The notes under the pieces were generated by a model, which saw only the letters and a list, made by a program, of their open reading frames with translations, did not search any database and was not told where the DNA came from. From NCBI GenBank assembly GCA_029891345.1, contig CM056994.1, positions 58,559,251-58,623,250 on the forward strand: a stretch of 64,000 bases of DNA. Reading direction: 5' to 3'. Origin of the DNA: Dryococelus australis. Taxonomy: Eukaryota; Arthropoda; Insecta; Phasmatodea; Phasmatidae. Position 1 is the first letter of the stretch; every line of letters begins with the position of its first letter. Shown here piece by piece: positions 27,550-36,698 of this stretch. Position numbers and translations under genes: made by a program.

Positions 27550-28565
27550 TAGTGATGGGTTGAGTCTCGAAAAATCAAGTCGAGTTGAGTAAGATCAACT
27601 CGTAACTCAAGTTTTTTTACAACATATGTTGAGGTACTGAACATGCAAGTCAAGTCATGGTGCTTTTAGGTTATAAACAAATATTTGCACCTAACAATTA
27701 ACTTTTGTCTCTCGTGAATCAATAATTTTACGTTACTAAACAACTAAAGTTGCGCCGGAATAAAAACAGTAATCTGGCTACATGCCTCGACACTCGGATG
27801 ATGTTTGTGATGCTCATCTGTGATAAAATCCGGTAGGTGTTTATTATTTGAGCCATTTTGCTTCCCAACAAAATGCTTCCTCCTTGCCGCCATGCTGGGC
27901 AACATCAGAGAATAAGACCCTTGTCAAGGTTAACAAGTACAGTCTCAGCATGACACAAATACATACAACCATAGGACTCTCAATATTCATAACGGTAAAC
28001 TTGTCATTACTTTTCTCATCTAATTACTGTTTTGAAAACACGTGTTTAAAAAAAACAACGATTGGGTAGCAAAAACTTTAAATGTGGACTGCTTGTCTAC
28101 TCACCCAGCGGCATGCTGATGGACCAACCTGTAAGCTACCCTCCTACTCCACCCTTCTAACAGTTATCTTTTTTTCTATCAGCATTACGTGGCTGATATT
28201 ACCATTCCTACTATAGTTATTCACTTGTCAGCAAGAGAAAAAAAGTAGTGATGTGAATCACTCAACCTGACAAAGAATTATTCTTATTGATAGAAAATAG
28301 TTCCAAACTATTTCCTTGGCGAACTGTGACAATACAAGGGGCAGGAAGGTATAAGGGGCGGGTGTTATACCCATGTACATAAGTACACATTTACATTTAT
28401 GATGCAAACTCGAGTCTAATTAGACATTTTTTATATTGAACACGACTTGACTTGACTCAACTTTCATGCAAATTGAAACTCAACTTGACTCAACTCGAGT
28501 TTCATACAACTTGAAACTCCACTTGATTCAACTCGAAGTTGTAAAAATCAAACTCGCCATTACTA
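27550..28565. mobile_element. hAT-like non-autonomous element (family B)
   Basis: Starts TAGTGATGGGTTGAGT and ends with the complement of TAGTAATGGCGAGTTTGA, giving imperfect TIRs. The subterminal regions are packed with CGAGTTGAGT / GACTCAACTCGAG motifs (27565-27615, 28385-28550). A related, inverted and shorter copy lies at about 53090-53870. No matching 8-bp target duplication was seen. No transposase motif. Confidence 0.6.
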
Positions 28566-28599
28566 GTTAAAAAGAAACAAAAATCCATTGTATTGCATA

Positions 28600-29220
28600 G
28601 GCTTTTGTCGGGACCAAAACAGTTGTTTGTTATAATGAAATGTTCTTTAGCATGGTGCTTTAATGTATTTACATTACATTAATACTGCATAGTATTACGG
28701 TATGTGGTGGTGATGGTAAGTAACAGTGCATTCATGTCATTCATCATCACTGAGTGTGATGCTGCTACCGGTACCGCCACTGCTGCTGTTTTCGTCACAG
28801 TCACTTGCATCTTGCCACATCTCGTGAAATCGGCACCCACTCGTTTCTTTTTCCTTTGATGATGAAGTTTACAACTCATTGCTCTACTTCACTGAAACTG
28901 CCTTTCTTTGGCCCTCTGAATGTATTCCGTGAGCTATTTGCTTCTTTTAGATAATTCAAATCCACTCTCCAATTACGCAACTTACTTTCAGTCACACTAT
29001 ACTTCTGCTGAGCAGCTTGACAGTTGTTCCTTTGCACAGCATAATTTGCCAAACATAATTTTAAGTTGGCATCATAGCTGAGCCACAACCCTTTTGACAT
29101 TGTTTTTTGAGCCGTGCCCTGCTTTTTGAACGTATCCAATTCGCAATTTAAAAAAAAGAATTTACATTTATAGTGATATTGTACTCTCGACTCCACAACA
29201 AAAACAAGTACATATTAGAC
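28600..29220 (-). pseudogene. Pogo/Tigger-type transposase remnant (N- and C-terminal pieces)
   Basis: On the - strand the frame 28876-29196 encodes YDANLKLCLANYAVQRNNC, then a helix-turn-helix stretch with KLRNWR, then RNTFRGPKKGSFSEVEQ. This is the DNA-binding N-terminus of pogo/Tigger-like transposases. After a stop the frame continues weakly (NEWVPISRDVAR) and then an acidic tail, SDCDENSSSGGTGSS, like the C-terminus of such proteins. The DDE catalytic core is missing, consistent with an internal deletion. Confidence 0.75.
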
Positions 29221-29639
29221 ACACTATGTCAACAAAACACACCCCCACAGACAGATTGTAGAAGCACATGCCACTCGACAATCAGCAGACAAGAGAAAAA
29301 AATCAAGAACTCGTCAACACGGTCAGTAGACTACTAGTGCTGTTGATTCCTGTTCCGCTGCTTAGCTTGTGCCATGACTTTGCCAACATCTGACCTATTA
29401 TTATTTGTGTGTTCAAATTGTTTACAAACAATATTCTCTGATCTGGTAGATGTAAGCTTGCGAAATGCGACACCCTCTTTCCGTTACAGCAAATTTGGTA
29501 AAAACCATCACATTATTTTCTGGTTAATACGGTGACACATGATACGTTGGCAACAATGGTTACTAAACGACTTCAGTTCATCAGCATAGCACGCGTTGCA
29601 TCTGAGACAATGGAGTCTGTCATTGTTAGCTGTGACATC
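29221..29639. other. Intergenic, nothing recognised
   Basis: AT-rich; may include an outer end of the pogo remnant but no clear TIR was found. Confidence 0.3.
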
Positions 29640-30430
29640 ACCCCCAGCTTGTACTGTTTACCCTAGCAAGAATAGATGTTCCTGCTCAGCAGTATTGTAT
29701 TATTCACTGGCCCAATGAAGTTATGTGCCAAATGCACTTCGCTAGATGGCTCTTGAAGTGTGTCTCGCCACTGTCTTCCATCTTTCTCCAAGCCGGCCGG
29801 TGACATCACGCCAGAGAGCTATGCTTTTCGCCACCCCCCCATTCAGTGCAACCTCTCACCCTCAAGACACCAGCCAACGAGGGCTGAGGCAGCCGCCCGG
29901 TTTAGTATAAAAGGAGCATCAAGATTTGACTCCAGTGTTAATTCCCTCACCGCGCTAGCCGTCGAGGAACTGACTAACCTTACTTGTCTCATCTAAACCT
30001 TCGCTTCCAATCTCTCCAGCCTACCTTCCCTTTCACCGCACTTTCAGTGCCAAAGAGACCTCTTTCTTTGACCTTTAACCAAGATCATTCCTTCCATGCC
30101 CTACTTAGTAATCTAAGCACCGTGCCGAAGAACCAGCCTAGTCCTCTACACCTCTTAGACACTGTGGCCCCCTCTGGGCAACAATGTGAAAGGGAGTCAG
30201 ATTCTGTTCAAGTTGTTTTCACAGCGCTAATCTATCCCATCCCAGTCAGCCTAGTTTCGGGTCACCTCTACCCGCTTTATGTAGGATAGCTTCCCTAACA
30301 GCTCTCATATATGCAGGAGATAGTGTGGCATCACATGTCTATTTCATCTCACATGAAATAAACATAGTGTTTTACCCAACTCTTGAGTTCGTAGTACCCA
30401 TCCCCCAGTTGACCACCTCCCTGAGGTAAA
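29640..30430 (+). mobile_element. LTR, family 2, second copy
   Basis: Colinear with 2480-3440: CTCCAAGCCGGCCGGTGACA (29788), TATA box TATAAAA at 29906-29912, CT-rich leader, CACCGTGCCGAAGAACCAG (30119) and GACACTGTGGCC (30158). Ends with poly(A)-signal-like ATGAAATAAACATAG (30352). Followed on the same strand by Pro-rich coding debris, so it may be a 5' LTR. Confidence 0.55.
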
Positions 30431-31300
30431 CACAGGTTATTTCAGGAATTTAACTCAATCAATCCAACACATGTAGTATTCTTACCCCCCACATGCACTC
30501 TCAAACCGGTCAGCTTTTCTGCATACCCCGGTAGGAGAATGGCAAGTCTCCCAATCAAGCTTGTCATTTTGGTATTTGTCTTCTTTTCCACTGCACTTTC
30601 AGTGCCGGAGGGGTTGTTCCCTGGACTGGAAAGATGAGACAGATACACTGCGTAGGAACACATTCCCTGCTTTTCTCCTGACGGACGTGAGCATGTCTTT
30701 TGTGTGTATCTAGATGCCTTTCTCCAAAAGCAGTGGTATCACGGAGAAAGTAAAACAAACACTGATTGCCTCCGGGCACTTACAAGAGCTGACCCCCCCC
30801 CCTCCCCCCCTTGTAGTCTTCATCGACAGTCTAGCACCACAAGAACAGGCACATGCCTTTCATCAGCTATCAGTACCTGTGACACCAGCCATTCCAAGGG
30901 AGTTGTTTACGGCCCCAGTTCGTGGCAACAGAGAAGTTCACCCCTGGGTCAGAGAGTTCCTCAGCCAGTCAGAACAGCCGCCAACAATACCCATTGTTTA
31001 CTTTCAAATCAACGTTGTTGCTCTGCCCCCGACACCATATCACACAAACCACAGCCAACAACACTCAAGTACCTACCACTTTTACATGGACCACTGTTAA
31101 GTCTCTGCCACATGCTAGCACAGTTGAGTTGCGACGCCTACGTATACCCGCAGCAGCATGCAACTTGAAAAGCAAAATCTCACTACCAGAACCTAACTTT
31201 GTGCTCTGCCGCAAAGCTAACTGGCCAGCCCTGTATACTGGACGCACCCGGCCTAGCATCCAAAAAAACATGTGCCGATTGATGTAGTATTCTCAGAGAC
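30431..31300 (+). pseudogene. Retroelement internal region downstream of LTR family 2
   Basis: Three overlapping + frames (30704-31168, 30714-31100, 30922-31287). The frame at 30714 begins MPFSKSSGITEKVKQ and includes a run of prolines from a C-tract at 30790-30810. The 3' part, ending near WPALYTGRTRPSIQ, matches the decayed - strand segment at 3441-3660. No zinc knuckle, protease or polymerase motif was recognised. Likely a broken element ORF of unknown type. Confidence 0.4.
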
Positions 31301-32197
31301 AGCTGGGGCATCACGCATCAACGGTATATCCATTTCACCTTGTTCTTCCAAACCCATCACCACTTCAGAAAACAAAACTGTAGCAACTTTTCACTAATTA
31401 AAATTTTTATAACATTTGCATTTGTATTGCAAATATACTGATAAAATGAACGATGAATAAAATTTTTTTTGAGCAGAGGTGTTGAAGATGATGATACAAA
31501 GGTATAGCTCATTAAATTTATAGAAACATTAATTTGGACGTACACCATGTTGCCAAGAAAAACACACGGGATGATATTAAAAACATACACGAAAGCAAGC
31601 CAAGAATAGCTGCTGTCAACATATATTTAAAACATAAATATAATTCCACAAAGCGAATCAGTACGAGCTTTACCAAACTAAACAAAACAAAAGAAGACGA
31701 GAAACAAACAAATGAGCACCAATGCTTTCCAGCCCTACAGAAAGGACTATAAAGATTGGGTGGGGGAGGGGGTTGGGTTCAGATGTCATCACTTGTGACA
31801 CCCCAAACAGATGTGTTGTCAAACAGAATGTATACCACTATACCCTCAACAACATATAGGTATATATTCTGAAACATTACATCCACAGTCAAATGATGGT
31901 CACAAGCATGGTTTTCTTTGTACTGAGTTATACAAAGTGAAAAAATATAATGCAGGAAAAAAGTATGGGTTTCAAACAGAAGTTTGATAAATCACCAAGA
32001 TTAGAACACACTTTACTTGTGAGAGAAAGTGGCTTGTATGGGAAGCTGAAGACACTGCACAATTTATATTGTACAACATTTAATCCTTCCCTACCAAATG
32101 AATTCCAATAACAGAAATAATTACATTAATAGCAAAAATAAACTATGTAGTAAAGTACATATTTAAACCAGATACTTCCAACTGTTTTTCTACTCAC
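31301..32197. other. AT-rich, nothing recognised
   Basis: No convincing exon. The + frame 31534-31752 is Lys/Asn-rich and low in complexity. Confidence 0.4.
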
Positions 32198-32377
32198 CTC
32201 CTTGGCTTCTCGTTCCCTCTGTGAATGAGGGATGGTGCATTAAGCTGATGGCTTGGTGCATATGTGCTCTTGGTGCACTTGTTTTGACTGGAACAAGAAG
32301 TACAGTAAATTTTAGCACAAGTTTCAACAGTGTTTCCCTCACTATGTATGCTGAACCTTAATGCAACATCAACACCA
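32198..32377 (-). CDS. Possible exon of an unrecognised gene
   Basis: On the - strand 59 whole codons are open, from GVDVALRFSIHSEGNTVETC to HRGNEKPR, including CAKIYCTSCSS. It is bounded by GTACAG| and a strong donor GAG|GTGAGT; the other two frames have stops. It would enter with one base and leave with two. The exon at 33925-34045 ends in phase 0, so a further exon would be needed between them. I do not recognise the protein. Confidence 0.3.
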
Positions 32378-33924
32378 CTGTACATGTGCCATTTTTATAT
32401 TTATTAAATATAGTAAAGTTAAAAAAAAACCTAATTTTTTTATTTAAATGATTTGGTCTGGGGATATTGTCACATAAGCAAAATATATCATGATAAAAAA
32501 AGTTGATATAACTTTTTCCATTCTTTTCACTCAATTAGCACATCAAGGCAACTGCCATTATTTAGAATCTTGTCCAGTGGCAAAATTAATTTGATAATAA
32601 GACCTATTGTTGAATGTTAGGGCCGTTCTTAATGAGCCTGAAAATTATCACGTCACTTAGGGCAGTACATTAATCAATACCTCAAGTTATGGCTAACATT
32701 GCCGTTTGGCTAGACACTCTGTTAGAAGCAAATAGTGCTTCACAAGTTACCACAATTCACAATCCAGTAGTGGATCTACAATACAATTGGGGAGCATGAA
32801 GTTTCAATGTCGGTGAATTGAATTTTAGGCGCTTTAACATTACATGAAAACATTCAAACAAACCATATAACATTTTAGAAAACTGCGGCTTTGCAAAACA
32901 CTAGAATTAAAATCAATAAGCACAACCGTGACCACTTTGGCCTGTCAAAGGGTGGTGCTTTAAAAACACTTTAAAATGCTGAATTAAAATGATAATTTAA
33001 AATATATATTTCGACCAGGTGGCGCCCAATATAATGTGCAGGCCGTTCATAGCACCTGGTTGTAAAAATTAGATGAGCACAAGTTTAAAAACCTACTACC
33101 AATCAGTGTGCGGCGAGCTGTGGACAGGCTACCTTCAGCAAACACATCGGCCAGGCGAGCCGAAAGGGGCAATGATAACACACACAAACTACATATTTGC
33201 AGCCAACAAATACGCATGGCAATCTAGCAAAAACTATATCAAATACATGAGAAAATCACATACTAACAAGCAGATACGGATCGTTACAATGCACCCACTA
33301 CATTACGTAAAAACAAACAAGTAAACAAATCAAAGCTAAGCCCAAAATTATTATGCCACCCACAACTCTCTGTTTCTTCCCATCTTCATTCACTGTCACT
33401 GAACTGTTACATTAAAGAAATAATTACAAATTTAATATAGAAAATAAGTCTCATGCACTGTGACTATTACTTTTTGCTATAAGAAGTCTATTTCCATGCT
33501 GCCAATTGGTTCGGTCGGAGACCTCGGTGTGGAGCCCTCAAGTCGCAGTGGTAGAAGTGAAGGTTGGGTCACAGCTCACATGCCAGCTGACTGAATGACC
33601 CCCAATACAATTAATGTGTGATGCTTCAGGAGGGGAAGCAAGGGTGGGGAAATGCAAGGAGACGGGAATTCGGACACTGAGCGGCAAGAAGTGAAAACTT
33701 GATAGCATTGCAGGTGGTAACTCCTCACACTAATCACCACGGCGCAGCAGCATTGACACAATTTAAAAAATAACATTTTGCTACTTGCACATAAACTCCA
33801 GCAAAGTGTTTATAATTTTAACATAAGCATACATAGCGCAACTTCGAAGATAATTATTTATGTTCAATGACACCAGAGACATGGTGCCAAGTTACATTTA
33901 AAAGCTTGTTGTTATATGGCATAC
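32378..33924. other. Mostly unassigned; AMP-binding-like fragment at 33110-33200
   Basis: Includes a + strand motif GEPKGAMITHTN at about 33150-33185 (see findings) and a - strand open stretch near 33325-33405 with a hydrophobic run (VVGGIIILGLALICLLVCF) that ends in a stop. Neither is supported as a gene. Confidence 0.3.
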
Positions 33925-34045
33925 CTCCAGTTCATCACTGAGAGTACTCCATTTTCCTTTACCATCACAGTCTTGTCCAAATCCTGAGTTATTTTGTGCA
34001 TGTTGCACATAATATCGATATACCACATCTATGGACACTTTTTTT
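33925..34045 (-). CDS. Candidate exon of an unrecognised gene (exon B)
   Basis: Forty whole codons on the - strand, starting KKVSIDVVYRYYVQHAQNNS and ending CDGKGKWSTLSDELE. Acceptor GTTAGCAG|, donor GAG|GTATGC. It enters with one base completing a codon, exactly what the neighbouring exon at 34187-34295 leaves (two bases, AA), restoring a Lys codon. The complexity is protein-like. The joined region does not match a family I know. The copia element at 34462 would lie in the intron just upstream. Confidence 0.45.
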
Positions 34046-34186
34046 CTGCTAACATTGGAGATATACAGAATTAGATATTAATGCAATTTTACTGTAATCA
34101 TAGAATATTGATAATGTAAATATATGACTAATTAGTATTAATAGGAACTGGTGGTAGGTAATTAATTTCTCACGTCATGTACGTAC

Positions 34187-34295
34187 TTCTTTGTGTAACA
34201 ACACAGTGTCTTTACTGCTTTTGTCATAAGATTATGACACAAATTTTCAGCCCTAGTTCTTAACGTCAAGGACTGGCGAAACTTAAAACCAGTAA
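34187..34295 (-). CDS. Candidate exon of an unrecognised gene (exon A)
   Basis: Thirty-five whole codons on the - strand, TGFKFRQSLTLRTRAENLCH onward to KTLCCYTK, between acceptor TGGTTCTAG| and a consensus-like donor AA|GTACGT. The phase matches the exon at 33925-34045 across a 141-bp intron. An alternative donor at GAC|GTGAGA would not be in phase. The upstream exon, which must end with one base of a codon, was not found and may lie beyond the copia insertion. Confidence 0.42.
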
Positions 34296-34461
34296 CTAGA
34301 ACCAACTCATCATTATATGATATAATGTGTGATATATAGGCCATTCATGGTTACTTCAGACTTTTCTGAAGCCCTGTTAAAGTTCTACTGTGGTTACCGA
34401 TTACGTATCCTTCTGGTACATGTAAATATAAACACTGACATTTGACTTACTAAATGTGTTA

Positions 34462-34735
34462 TGTTGAATAAATAACAGGTTATCATTTATTGTACTTTAA
34501 TACCTATTTTATAAATGCGCATTATTTTCCAGTATATGGCAATACTGAGTTTTTGTTAGATTGTCCTATGTGTTTTTTTTTTTTGTTTAGCTGAGTGAGT
34601 GGGCGGCATAACGGCGGGAATGAGTTAACATGTAGGTCTGTGCTTTGATGTTGTATTATATATTATGAAGAATACATCCTGTCTCCAAACTTTATTTACA
34701 CTATCCTGTTACCCATAGTAGCTGGTCTACTAACA
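34462..34735 (+). repeat. Copia 5' LTR
   Basis: 274 bp, begins TGTTGAATAAATAACA and ends GGTCTACTAACA. Compared with the right LTR, the first 160 bp show roughly two dozen differences while the last 114 bp (34622-34735) are identical. Confidence 0.95.
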
Positions 34736-34750
34736 GGTTATGGGCCCAGT
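34736..34750 (+). other. Primer-binding site complementary to initiator tRNA-Met anticodon arm
   Basis: GGTTATGGGCCCAG follows the LTR with no gap. It is the reverse complement of CTGGGCCCATAACC, the anticodon stem-loop region of animal initiator tRNA-Met (CAU anticodon). Drosophila copia is known to prime with this internal half-tRNA fragment instead of the tRNA 3' end. Confidence 0.85.
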
Positions 34751-34790
34751 CGGTAACAGGTAGTGGAATAATCGTATTTAAGAATTAAGT

Positions 34791-35720
34791 ATGGTTAGTT
34801 CACCACATTTTGAGGTTATCACATTTGTCGGAATGGAAGAAGACAGATTCAGAATACAGCTATTTGATAGAGATAATTACGATTATTGGAAGTTCAGAAT
34901 GGAGGTATTTTTGGATGAGAAGGAAGTGCTGGATCATTTGGGAAAGCCACTGATGGAATGCAAAGTACCACTTACTGTAGTGGTAGGACATAGTCAGGAT
35001 GTTAAAGTCACAAAGGAGACGGCATTATTAGCAATCAAGCGCACAGATAAAAGGTGCAAAAATTCCATTGGCCAGTGAACTCACGATAGCCAACTAGAAA
35101 CATGTAAAAGGTAAATATAGTGCATATGAGGTATGGAACAGTCTGCAGAAGAGATTTGAAAAGAAAGGGGCAACTAGCAAAATGGTGTTGAATAAGAAAA
35201 TGCATACTATGAAGTATAGATCAGCTGTTGAAACGTTTAGTGAGTACTGTCTCAAGTTTGACAAACTTGTTTGGGAATTGAAGACTGCAGGTGAGTTGTT
35301 GGATGAAGAAGGAATGGTAATAAAGTTATTTTTAATAATGCCTGAAAAGTTGTAAGGAGTGGTGTCAGGACTACATACACTTGTAGCTGATAAGTTGTCT
35401 GTGGAATTTGTCAGACAGAGGATTGAAGATGAAGAAACAGCTCATAAAGAGAGAAAAGGAAGCAAGACTCATCAGGATTTTCAACCCATGGCATTCTCGG
35501 GAACCAGGTGGGTGCCGGAGACTGCAGCTAGGCTAGGAAGCAGTGGATTATCTGGTGACACCAATCAACGGACCAAGTTCCTTTTATAGTGCCACAACTG
35601 CGGAGTTCTAGGGCATTAGATACACGAGTGCTGGAAGCCAGGAGGAGGATAGCAAGGAAGAGGACAAAGTACAGATAGAGGAACAAAAGGAAGTGGAAAC
35701 TCACAGGGGAATGCACACCT
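34791..35720 (+). pseudogene. Copia Gag, degraded, with zinc knuckle
   Basis: Begins as an open frame with LFDRDNYDYWKFRMEVFL, the 'L.G.NY..W...M...L' signature of copia Gag (UBN2-type). It is broken after 35078 and continues through frame changes to a knuckle at 35590-35631, CHNCGVLGH(stop)IHEC, where a stop interrupts the CX2CX4HX4C pattern. The region between includes 35359-35589, with an acidic/basic helix EFVRQRIEDEE. Confidence 0.85.
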
Positions 35721-35754
35721 TGTTCAAGATGAAAATAACAAGGAAGAAGTACCC

Positions 35755-36545
35755 ATGTATAGTTTTCTGGTGTCAGCGAATGAGTGTTGCATTATACAAG
35801 ATAGTAAAGGTGAAAATGGTGTTTGTGTTCTAGATTCGGGGGCAACTGATCATCTCGTGAGGGATGATATTTCTGTAGTAAATCAAAGAAAATTGGAAGA
35901 GCCAGTGTCAATTGGAGTTGCTAAATTAAAAGTATTTCTAATGGCAAAGGAAATAGGTGATGTGTTGGCAGAAACTTCAGTAAATGGAAAGCTCAGGAAA
36001 CTTGAGATCAAGAATGTGTTATTGGTAGAAAACCTTAAGTATAACCTAATATCAGTTACTCAATTAGAAAGCAAAGGGTTTAAAATGGTAAGTGTACTAT
36101 TATGAGGGGTCAGAGTGTTGTTGGAATAGGAAACAGAGAAGGAAATTTGTATAAAATAGCTGTAACTTTAGAAAAGTCTGTCAGTGAAGTTAGTGCATGT
36201 GCAGTAGTGAGTAATGCTAAATTCTGGCATGCAAGACTAGGTCATATTGGTAATCACAACCTATGTAAGTTGTTAAAGGTAGTAAGTGATATTGCAAAAA
36301 TAGAAGAGGGAAATAAGGATCTGTGTGGTATTTGTATCGAAGGTAAACAAACAGTAGGATCTCATAACCAACCTAGGGTAAGGGCAACGAAGCCATTAGA
36401 AAGAGTTCATAGTGACCTATGTGGTCCAATCACACCAAGTACCCATGATGGTAAGAAATGCATCATAACAGTCACTGATTATTATACTCATTTCACTGTT
36501 GCATTTGGTCTGAAGTCAAAGGATGAAGTACTGCTGAGGTATAAT
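35755..36545 (+). pseudogene. Copia protease and integrase N-terminal half
   Basis: Aspartic protease motif VLDSGATDHLV with catalytic Asp at 35833-35835. In the next frame follow the pre-integrase/zinc-binding region FWHARLGHIGNHNLCKL ... CGICIEGKQ (HHCC) and the start of the DDE core, RVHSDLCGPI with the first Asp, then TVTDYYTHFTV with Asp-containing strand 2. The frame ends at KDEVLLRYN(stop), exactly where the interrupting DNA begins. A shift separates protease from integrase near 36105. Confidence 0.9.
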
Positions 36546-36698
36546 TAGGCAGATGAATGAAATGAGGTTGGCACCAATGTAATGTGTGTGTGTGTGAGAT
36601 GATAACAAGGTATAGTTAGAAGGTGTACAGACATGCTTGTGCTGTATATATTATAGTAGTGTAATTAAAGTCGTATCAACTATCATGTGTACTAATTA
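36546..36698. other. Spacer between copia integrase break and nested TIR element
   Basis: About 150 bp not explained by copia or by the TIR element. Contains a short (TG)n near 36583. TAATT occurs at the copia break on both sides (around 36542 and 40386), so this could be part of a larger insertion with a 5-bp duplication. Confidence 0.4.

Noticed and set aside
33325-33405. - strand transmembrane-like C-terminus (VVGGIIILGLALICLLVCF)
   Set aside because: Short, phase does not join the candidate exons at 33925 and 34187, and no signal of a membrane-protein family.
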